This document shows, piece by piece, positions 54,296 to 62,312 of a stretch of 64,000 nucleotides of DNA. Numbering within the stretch: position 1 is the stretch's first letter; every line of letters starts with the position of its first letter. The stretch is from Heracleum sosnowskyi. Lineage: Eukaryota; Streptophyta; Magnoliopsida; Apiales; Apiaceae. A program made the translations under genes and the position numbers. Where the stretch lies: the NCBI GenBank assembly GCA_030848705.1, contig CM061237.1, positions 84,439,910-84,503,909 on the forward strand, written 5' to 3'. Below the pieces are notes generated by a model. It did no database searches, was not told where the DNA came from, and saw only the letters and a program-made list of their open reading frames with translations.

Positions 54296-56578
54296 TTAGT
54301 CTCTAATTTCACCTTCTTCAGCTTCTGCCAAGGTGACTAGAAGATCTTTGTCAAGGACACGATCACTTTCAGAAACCACACCACTTGGCATTACTGGTTG
54401 ATTGGTGATCTTCTTCAATCTGTTCTTCATCTGAGCATACCTTGGTACTTTCTCCGTGCAGTAGTCTGAAATCATATCAGCAACTTCAGACTTTTCTACA
54501 GTAGCAAACCCAGATGTTCTCAGAAGATTCTCCAACTTCACCAGTTGCATTGCAGTCTGTAGCTTCAACGAATCAGGATCCAGCCTTACAGTCTCCAAAG
54601 TTGTACCTCTATAGATTTTGACTTCATAAGGAAAATGTACAACTTGAGGGCTGGCCTTCATAGCAGAATCTCTCAGCCGGTCATACAGAAGCTCGTTCAA
54701 GCAAGAAGATCTCTTTACCTTACTCATAAGAATCCACAATTCAGAGAGAGATCTTCTTTGTAGGAGGTCAAGAGAAATGGTGAATGACCCTTCAAGAGCA
54801 CTTGAGACATAAATGAACAGTTCTTGCCTCACTTGATCAAATGCAGACGTAATCCTTAGGATATCTTCCTTCAATGCCTTCATATATAATGAGTTGTCTG
54901 GATTAACCGTTCTGATCTTCTCAAGCAGCTTCAGAAAAGTAGCATCATTGTTTGTGCCTCTCTGAGGGATATCAAACATCTCCCTTGCTTTATCCCATTT
55001 GCTTCCTTGCTTCATCCTCACATCCAATCTCCTTTCTTTGACATGAATACTATGAAGACGTTGTTTGTCTTCATGTTCAGCCTTTTGAATTTTTAGCTTC
55101 TGAGATATGATGTCGGAGACCTTGGCATTCTCATCCTCCTTTCTCCTTAGCTCTGCTTGCTGTTTCTTCAACTCCTTTTGAAACAAAGGGTCAGGTGTAT
55201 ATAATTCAGCTTCATCTTCCCAATCATCAAAATTGGCTGCCTCCTCAACCTCCTCCTCACCAAAAGTTTCTTCAGGTATGGTCTTCTCCAGATCACCAGA
55301 TGTGTCAAAGTGGAAGTCATCATGTTCACCGTGGTAGTAGTAGGCATCATCAAAAGCAGACTCCTCCATTGATTGTTTACCTTTCCCTTTATCCTTTCCA
55401 GAAGCTCCTCCAGCTTCTTTATCTTCTCCTTTCTTCTCCTTCTCCCCCTTAGTTGAGGAATCCTCTACAGTTTGAGCTGTGGAAGCCCTAGGATTCACCT
55501 CAGATGTTCTCCTTATCTCTCCTATTTCTCTACTATCTCCTCTTTCATCAGCATCATCCTCATCATCATCTCCCTCAAAGAATGTTCTTTGCTCTTCAGA
55601 AGGTTGATGTGAATTCTTGATCATATTGTATAGGTGCTTCATCCCTTCATTAAGATGCTCCATTCCGCCTTCAATCCTAGACATCCTTTGTTCATTAAAC
55701 CTCTGGTTTTCATCAGATGTTTGCAGAATAAAGTCCACCTTGGTAGAAATAGAAGCAATCTCCTTGACACTCTCCGATATCTGAGCATTTGACGTTGTAA
55801 GATCAGAGATGTCTGAAGCCACCAGTACTTGAGATTGTTGGATTGAATTCAGCTTCGGGAGTAGATTATTCTTCAATCCTTCCAGGTCATCTTTCACAGT
55901 ACCCAGCTGATTTGATACAGAGGTGGTAGATTGTGCAACCACTTGTGCTTTCAGAAGATTGTTCTCAGCCTGGGTTTCTTGTAACTTCCTTTGTAGATCA
56001 ACTAGCTGGTTCAACAAAGCAGTGTTTGTGTCAGTGTGTGCACTCACCTCAATTGCTCTCAGTGGTGTTTCACTCAACTCACGTGCTTGTGTTTCACTCG
56101 GTGTTTGATTCATATCTCTCACCACTAACTGTCTGTCAAGATTCTCAGTAGATGTACCTGCAGGAAAAATCACCCTAGCCCCTTCAAGAGAGGTCAGTGG
56201 TGGTGCAATGGGAGTTCGCAATTCCCGATCCCTGAATGAGTCTGTCAAAATATTTGACATTGTATACTGAATTTCTTCAGGGACAGACTCATCAAGTTGC
56301 CTTTCACTTTCTCCAGTATAAACTGCGAGTGAAAAATCCCTTAGGGGAGCCAGAGATGTTCCCTCTGGGAGGGGAGAAAATGATTCTATTTGAGTTGGCG
56401 AAGAATCAGATTTTCCCTCAGATGCCTGTGAAGGCACTTCTACCGTAACTATGGTAGGCACTGTTTCAAAGTCAAAAGTAAAGTGCTCTCCTGGCATGGT
56501 GTCCTGAGTGTCATCTATATGGATATCTTCTCCCATTGTGAGTAATGGGAGTGTGCTTGACTCAGTACAAGATGCCAT
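54296..56578 (-). CDS. Env-like protein of element C, C-terminal part
   Basis: 760 codons in the same frame as 56633-57793; an amber codon separates them. The ATG at 56578 may be only an internal Met. The product is acidic and rich in Ser/Thr/Glu. A heptad stretch at about 188-215 and a long charged coiled coil at about 475-545 (E-L-K-K-Q-Q-A-E-L-R-R-K-E) flank a DDED-rich patch. Hydrophobic segments long enough for a membrane anchor are not obvious, unlike a classical envelope. The product resembles no defined enzyme; the function of Sirevirus env-like proteins is unknown. Confidence 0.8.
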   Translation of the reverse strand: MASCTESSTLPLLTMGEDIHIDDTQDTMPGEHFTFDFETVPTIVTVEVPSQASEGKSDSSPTQIESFSPLPEGTSLAPLRDFSLAVYTGESERQLDESVPEEIQYTMSNILTDSFRDRELRTPIAPPLTSLEGARVIFPAGTSTENLDRQLVVRDMNQTPSETQARELSETPLRAIEVSAHTDTNTALLNQLVDLQRKLQETQAENNLLKAQVVAQSTTSVSNQLGTVKDDLEGLKNNLLPKLNSIQQSQVLVASDISDLTTSNAQISESVKEIASISTKVDFILQTSDENQRFNEQRMSRIEGGMEHLNEGMKHLYNMIKNSHQPSEEQRTFFEGDDDEDDADERGDSREIGEIRRTSEVNPRASTAQTVEDSSTKGEKEKKGEDKEAGGASGKDKGKGKQSMEESAFDDAYYYHGEHDDFHFDTSGDLEKTIPEETFGEEEVEEAANFDDWEDEAELYTPDPLFQKELKKQQAELRRKEDENAKVSDIISQKLKIQKAEHEDKQRLHSIHVKERRLDVRMKQGSKWDKAREMFDIPQRGTNNDATFLKLLEKIRTVNPDNSLYMKALKEDILRITSAFDQVRQELFIYVSSALEGSFTISLDLLQRRSLSELWILMSKVKRSSCLNELLYDRLRDSAMKASPQVVHFPYEVKIYRGTTLETVRLDPDSLKLQTAMQLVKLENLLRTSGFATVEKSEVADMISDYCTEKVPRYAQMKNRLKKITNQPVMPSGVVSESDRVLDKDLLVTLAEAEEGEIRD

Positions 56579-56632
56579 GGCCCTATGGCGAATTTCAATA
56601 GATCCACCCTGTTGAGAGGATGTCTCCAGAGA

Positions 56633-57793
56633 CTATGTAGTGGCCATATCAATGTCCATATCCTTTTGAGAGGATACAGATGGGCTTACAGTTGTCTCCC
56701 TATAGGTTTTTCTTTTCTTTAAGGGTGGAGACAGAGCTGTGGGAACACTCATTTCAGGTATATCACTAACTCTTCTTGAACTGGTTTGAATAGTAGGCTC
56801 AGGTTGTGTATCAGAAGTGTTTGACTCTCTGTATGGCTCTATGACCTGGGTCAGAGACTGTGGTTCTACAATCTCTGGGTCAGCCCTAACAACCACTTGG
56901 GTTTTAATTGAAGTACCAGAAGAAGAACCAAAGTTAGGAATAACTACCTGCAGTGGAACTGGATGTGGTTGAGGAACTTGTTCACCAAAGATAGGTAGAT
57001 TAATGAAGTGACCCATCAGTGGTGAAACAAGAACAGGGATATTCTGGAATTTGGATGAGACATCAAGTCTGGTGTAGAATTTGGTGTCTGTGGTTGGAGA
57101 GGTTTCAAATCTAGCTTCTCGAAACAGCTCTACCTGCTCAGCAGTGAGAAGATGATTAATGATAAGAGTTAGAAAGCGAGGGTACCAACACCTTACTTTC
57201 ACACCATTATCAGAATCTCTCCTAGAGTGAGCAAGCCTGATAAGCAATAGGTTCCACAGAATCTCAGCAAAGTTCAATCTACGACCAAATACTATAGCAT
57301 AGGCAATATACTGATTAAGACTGGTAATGCAATGAAAGTTTGTTTTTGTGCAGTTACCAAAAACCCTAGCTATAGTATCAAAGAACAGATCCCATTCCCT
57401 TACAACAAAGCTTTTGGACAATTTAACCATCTGTAAGGGACCCTGATAATGAATATTCACAAAGAACTGTGATAACTCATCATCAGTGGGTAAGGGATCA
57501 AACCTGTCCTTTGGAAAATGCAACACATCACAAAATAACTCAAAAGTAACTGTATATTGCTGGTTGAGAATATTGAAAGTAAAAGATTTTGAATTTTCAG
57601 CAATAACAGCACTTGAACACAACATCCTTAATGGATCAATTTTCAGAAGTGCATTGGCACAAATAGCATAACTAACACATGTATTGCTATTTAAAAATTG
57701 AATCCACGGTCTAAAACGTTCCACTTTACACTTAGACGGATCAAAATACCCAACATAATTGTTTAAAACTAATTCAAAATTATTAGGATCCAT
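56633..57793 (-). CDS. Env-like protein of element C, N-terminal part
   Basis: 386 codons from the ATG at 57793. The N-terminal 265 or so residues are a folded-looking domain with W-I-Q-F, L-H-F-P-x-D-R-F and W-Y-P-R-F-L blocks. Its order matches the env-like N-terminal region of element A (WYPSGE and PRFL region), though it diverges strongly. The rest is Pro/Ser/Thr-rich with a PPLKKRK basic patch resembling a nuclear localisation signal. It ends at a TAG (56633-56635), after which the same frame stays open for another 780 codons or so. Confidence 0.8.
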   Translation of the reverse strand: MDPNNFELVLNNYVGYFDPSKCKVERFRPWIQFLNSNTCVSYAICANALLKIDPLRMLCSSAVIAENSKSFTFNILNQQYTVTFELFCDVLHFPKDRFDPLPTDDELSQFFVNIHYQGPLQMVKLSKSFVVREWDLFFDTIARVFGNCTKTNFHCITSLNQYIAYAIVFGRRLNFAEILWNLLLIRLAHSRRDSDNGVKVRCWYPRFLTLIINHLLTAEQVELFREARFETSPTTDTKFYTRLDVSSKFQNIPVLVSPLMGHFINLPIFGEQVPQPHPVPLQVVIPNFGSSSGTSIKTQVVVRADPEIVEPQSLTQVIEPYRESNTSDTQPEPTIQTSSRRVSDIPEMSVPTALSPPLKKRKTYRETTVSPSVSSQKDMDIDMATT

Positions 57794-59036
57794 TTTAAAT
57801 AAAACACTAAAATTTTAATTAATTTAAAATAAAAATAAAATTTTAGGGATTTTTAGAATTAATTAAAATTACTAAAATCCACAAAATTAAATTTTATCAA
57901 AATTAATTAATTTTAAAATTTTAGATCCTAAATATTCGAACTAAACCCTTGAGACACAAAAGAAAATTGGGCAAATGATTTCAAGCACACACACACAGTT
58001 CTTTTAACACAGAAGCACAAAGATCACTAACACAGGTAAGGATCACTTAGCAAATCTCAAACAATCAAGTCGAATGGTTTTCAAGAAAAATGAAAAATTC
58101 AACAGCACTTCGACTTATTAGTTTGATTTTGAAGAAACGGAACTGAGTTCCTAAGTTAATACTTGAGCAATAATAGACAATGATCAAAGTTTTTATGCAG
58201 AAGAGATTGGATTCAAATGGGGATATGAAGAACTGAGAGAAAACTGATAAGGAAAAAAAAATGAAGTGCGTCTGTACTGTATGTATATGTATATATATAT
58301 TTAGAATAAAAATAAATAAACTGAAAAAGAAAAGATATTGAACGGTTTTTTTTTTTTTTTAATTTGTATTGGGAAGACAATCGGGAAGACTTAGGATAGT
58401 CTTCCCGGTAGTCTTCCTAATACAAATTAGAAAGTCTTCCGGAAAATCAATAAAATAAAAACAGAAAATAAACTAATTAATTTAAGTCTTCCCGATAGTC
58501 TTCCTAGTTCAAAAAACTGGGAAGACTTAGGAAAAGACTTAAAATTAAATAGAAAAAACAAAAAACAAAATGAAAAAAAAACATTGTTTACCCGGTAGTC
58601 TTCCTAGTGTAAAACTGGGAAGACTTAGGAAAAGATTCAGAATAAATTCGAATATTAACAGAAAAATACTGAAAAACTTATAAAAATGCATGAAAAATAT
58701 ATAAAAGCCTAGAAAAATTCATAGAAAATTCCATAAATCCTAGAAAAATATGCAGAATATTATAGAAATGCATAAAATTAATATAAACTTGCAGAAAAAT
58801 TCAAACAACAATATTTACAATCTGAAAAATACCTACATAATTCTAAATAAATATATTTTCAATAAAAATACATTTCTCTACTTAAAAAATATGAGAAAAA
58901 TATTTTTAAAGAAAATAAAATATTTAGAGCTATTTAAATACACAAGCATGTACTATTAAATGAGAATTGACGGTGAATATCATTTAAATGACAAGAGAAA
59001 ATGAATTTTTAAAGAACAAACATGACAGAGATATTG
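57794..59036. other. Pol/env spacer of element C
   Basis: Noncoding, A-rich, with the same GGAAGACT/AGTCTTCC word as the LTR concentrated at 58372-58625. It is the counterpart of A's 8679-10003 spacer but has no small acidic ORF. Confidence 0.7.
58372..58625. repeat. GGAAGACT/AGTCTTCC array in the spacer of element C
   Basis: GGAAGAC at 58372, 58384, 58520 and 58618; AGTCTTCC at 58398, 58410, 58433, 58485, 58497 and 58597. GGGAAGACT/AGTCTTCCC at 58383-58406 is a perfect 9-bp-arm, 6-base-loop hairpin. TAAGTCTTCCC near 58483 and GGGAAGACTTA near 58519 form an 11-bp inverted pair. Confidence 0.82.
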
Positions 59037-62000
59037 TTAATCACAAAGACTGTTTAACATACCCAATTTACCAACTAACTTGATAAATGTGGATTCGTCA
59101 ACAGATTTAGTGAATATATCTGCAGTCTGTTCTTCTGTGGGTACAAAATGTAACTCCACAGTTCCATTGATGACATGCTCTCTGATAAAATGATACCTGA
59201 TATCAATGTGCTTCGTTCTCGAGTGCTGCACAGGGTTGTTAGAGATTGCTATGGCACTTGTATTATCACAAAATATGGGAATTTTGTCTAATGCAAAGCC
59301 ATAGTCCTTTAATTGATTCCGTATCCATAAGATCTGAGCACAACAGCTTCCAGCAGCAATATATTCAGCTTCTGCTGTTGAATTGGAAACTGTTTGCTGT
59401 TTCTTGCTATACCAGGAAATCAACCTACCTCCTAGGAATTGACAACTCCCAGAGGTGCTCTTTCTATCCACAACACTACCTGCATAATCAGAATCTGTAT
59501 ATCCAACAAGATTAAAACCAGAATCTTTAGGGTACCAGATACCTAGATTAGGTGTACCCTTAAGATATCTCAAGATTCTTTTCACAGCAACGAGATGTAC
59601 ATCTCTAGGGTCCGCTTGGAACCTTGCACACAAGCATGTAGCATACATAATATCTGGTCTACTAGCAGTAAGATAGAGTAAGGAGCCAATCATACCTCTG
59701 TAGCTTGTAACATCTACCTTGATAGACTTGTCAGAAGCTCCAAGTTTGATTGCTGTTGAAGATGGAGTCCTTGCTGATGCTGAATCCTCCATGTGATACT
59801 TCTTGAGGAGTTCTTTAAGATACTTGGATTGACAAATAAATATACCATTTGTCCTTTGACTTACTTGCAATCCAAGAAAGAACTTCAGCTCACCCATCAT
59901 ACTCATTTCAAACTTACTCTGCATTAGCTTAGCAAATCTCTTACAGAGATCATCATTAGTAAACCCAAATATGATGTCATCCACATAGACTTGGACTAAT
60001 ATCATATCACCTTTACGTTTCTTTGAAAAAAGAGTTTTGTCTATGATACCTCTAACAAAACCATTTTCTAAAAGAAAACCAGAGAGAGTGTCATGCCATT
60101 TTCTTGGGGCTTGTTTGAGACCATAGATAGCCTTGAAGAGAAAGTACACAAAGTCCAGCAGCTCCTGATTTTCAAAGCCAGGGGGCTGTTCCACATACAC
60201 TTCTTCATCAAGTTCACCATTCAGGAATGCACTCTTAACATCCATTTGATAGACTTTAAAATTGGAGTAAGCAGCAAATGCTAAGAACATCCTGATGGCC
60301 TCAAGTCTAGCCACTGGTGCATAGGTTTCATCATAGTCAATGCCTTCAGCTTGAGAATACCCTTGTGCAACCAGTCTTGCCTTGTTCCTTGTGACTATGC
60401 CATCCTCATCTAGCTTGTTCCTGTATACCCATCTAGTACCAACTACTTTCTTGTTCTTTGGCCTGGGTACCAGCTTCCAGACTTGCTGTTGTTCAAATTG
60501 ATTGAGTTCATCTTGCATAGCAATCACCCAATCTGGATCAGTCAGTGCTTCCTCAGTTTTCTTTGGCTCCATTTTAGATAGAAATGCTGAGAAAAGACAT
60601 TCATTCTGAGAAGCTCTTCTAGTTTTAACTCCAACATCTGGATCACCAATGATCAGCTCAAAAGGATGAGCTCTATTCCAAACAGTCTGTCTTGGAAGAT
60701 TTGATCTTGATGATTCACCTTGAAATTCACTTTGATGTTGTGAGTGACTAGTTGATCCTTCATTTGCTCCCCCTGAGTTGTTGCTTGATTGCCTTGATGA
60801 TTCTTCTCCAGTGTTGGTGGTATCTCCATTGTTACCAGTGTTTCCACCACCATCACCATGATCATTATCATCATTGTTATTATCATCACCAGCAATAACT
60901 TCAGGTGGGGCTTCATCATCTGATTCTGAGTCTGGCAAGTTATCAAACTTCAGCTTTTCAGATGAGTCTTCTTTTTGGATACTGGGGAACTTAGTGTCAT
61001 CAAAGGTAACATTGACACTTTCCTTTACTGTGTGACTGCCAACCACGTAGACCCTGTAAGATCTTCTGGAATATCCAACAAAAATAGCTTTTTGTGCCTT
61101 TGCATCAAACTTGCCACGTTTAACATTGTCATCTATAAGCACAAAGCATTTTGCTCCAAATACATGAAAGTACTTGACAGTTGGTTTCTTGTTGTTCATG
61201 ATCTCATACGGAGTCTTCATTAAGTCCTTGTTGATTAAAGTTCGATTCTGAGTATAACAAGCTGTATTCGTTGCTTCAGCCCAAAAGTACGTTGGAAGTT
61301 TGGACTCACTTAGCATAGTCCTAGCTGCTTCAATCAATGTACGATTCTTTCTTTCCACTACTCCATTTTGTTGAGGAATTCTAGGGGCAGAATACTGTCT
61401 TGTTATTCCTTTATCAGCACAAAAGTCATTTAGAATGGCATTCTTGAATTCAGTACCATTATCTGACCTTATGGCTCTAACAGGGAATCTAGAATCCAGC
61501 TCAATTAACTTTATGTGGCCAATCACCAGGAATGGGGTCTCATCCTTGGAATGTAGGAATAAAACCCATGTATATTTTGAATAGTCATCAACAATCACAA
61601 GTGCATATTGTTTCTTTGACATGGACATCACATTAACTGGACCAAACAAATCCATGTGCAGTAGCTGAAGAGGTTCAGTTATTGATGATGTATCAGTGCC
61701 CTTGTGAGAAGCTTTCTTTGACTTTCCTTTCTGGCATGCCTCACACAGTCCTTCCTGTGTAAATTCCATCTGAGGCAAACCTCTAACTAATTCCCTCTTG
61801 ACTAAAGAGTTCATAGTTTTGAAGTTAAGGTGAGACATCTTCTTGTGCCATAGCCAACTATCATCTGATGAAGCTTTAGCATAAAAACAATTAACTTCAT
61901 CTTTGAATCCCGAGTTCAGATCAGCTATGAACAAGTCACCTTTCCTTACTCCTTGAAGAGCAGGCTTTCCATTCTTCTTGTGAAGGATCTGACACTTCTC

Positions 62001-62312
62001 TCTTTCAAAGGAAACAGCATATCCTCTGTCACAGAACTGACTGATGCTGAGAAGATTGAACGTCAGACCTTTCACAAATGAAACATCTTCAATGATAACA
62101 TTTCCGTACTTCAAACAGCCATTTCCTTTCGTAATACCCTTGCTGTTATCTCCAAAGGTTACTACTGGGCCAGCTTTCTCAACCAAATCTGATAGCAGGG
62201 CTCTATCTCCGGTCATATGCCTTGAACAGCCACTGTCAAGAACCCATATAACACGGCTTACCTGTTTAACTCCCTGCAATACCAGATTGATTAGTCCTTC
62301 CTCGGAACCCAC
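59037..62312 (-). CDS. pol: Pol polyprotein of element C (PR-INT-RT-RNase H), intact ORF
   Basis: 1,091 codons as an open frame. Protease has D26 in DSGCSRHMTG. The pre-integrase finger covers about 156-193. Integrase has D221 (HMDLFGP), D284 (RSDNGTEF) and E320. A distinctive Asn/Asp/Gly-rich linker spans about 470-505. RT has Y-V-D-D at 776-779. RNase H has D940, E981, D1016 and D1065. No lesions. The frame begins with GTG, not ATG, and is in the -1 register relative to gag, overlapping its last 22 bases; true translation start or fusion is therefore uncertain. It is clearly related to A's pol but from another family. Confidence 0.93.
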   Translation of the reverse strand: MGSEEGLINLVLQGVKQVSRVIWVLDSGCSRHMTGDRALLSDLVEKAGPVVTFGDNSKGITKGNGCLKYGNVIIEDVSFVKGLTFNLLSISQFCDRGYAVSFEREKCQILHKKNGKPALQGVRKGDLFIADLNSGFKDEVNCFYAKASSDDSWLWHKKMSHLNFKTMNSLVKRELVRGLPQMEFTQEGLCEACQKGKSKKASHKGTDTSSITEPLQLLHMDLFGPVNVMSMSKKQYALVIVDDYSKYTWVLFLHSKDETPFLVIGHIKLIELDSRFPVRAIRSDNGTEFKNAILNDFCADKGITRQYSAPRIPQQNGVVERKNRTLIEAARTMLSESKLPTYFWAEATNTACYTQNRTLINKDLMKTPYEIMNNKKPTVKYFHVFGAKCFVLIDDNVKRGKFDAKAQKAIFVGYSRRSYRVYVVGSHTVKESVNVTFDDTKFPSIQKEDSSEKLKFDNLPDSESDDEAPPEVIAGDDNNNDDNDHGDGGGNTGNNGDTTNTGEESSRQSSNNSGGANEGSTSHSQHQSEFQGESSRSNLPRQTVWNRAHPFELIIGDPDVGVKTRRASQNECLFSAFLSKMEPKKTEEALTDPDWVIAMQDELNQFEQQQVWKLVPRPKNKKVVGTRWVYRNKLDEDGIVTRNKARLVAQGYSQAEGIDYDETYAPVARLEAIRMFLAFAAYSNFKVYQMDVKSAFLNGELDEEVYVEQPPGFENQELLDFVYFLFKAIYGLKQAPRKWHDTLSGFLLENGFVRGIIDKTLFSKKRKGDMILVQVYVDDIIFGFTNDDLCKRFAKLMQSKFEMSMMGELKFFLGLQVSQRTNGIFICQSKYLKELLKKYHMEDSASARTPSSTAIKLGASDKSIKVDVTSYRGMIGSLLYLTASRPDIMYATCLCARFQADPRDVHLVAVKRILRYLKGTPNLGIWYPKDSGFNLVGYTDSDYAGSVVDRKSTSGSCQFLGGRLISWYSKKQQTVSNSTAEAEYIAAGSCCAQILWIRNQLKDYGFALDKIPIFCDNTSAIAISNNPVQHSRTKHIDIRYHFIREHVINGTVELHFVPTEEQTADIFTKSVDESTFIKLVGKLGMLNSLCD
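62256..62264 (-). promoter_or_regulatory. Strong 5' splice-site-like sequence at the gag/pol junction of element C
   Basis: The minus strand reads CAG|GTAAGC, a near-ideal plant donor site, about 30 bases after the gag stop. Spliced gag mRNAs with a donor at the gag/protease boundary are known for other plant Ty1/copia elements. No acceptor is assigned here. Confidence 0.4.

Noticed and set aside
58321..58630. CRISPR-like direct repeats in the spacer of C
   Set aside because: Short words in both orientations with irregular spacing in a plant retroelement; not a CRISPR array.
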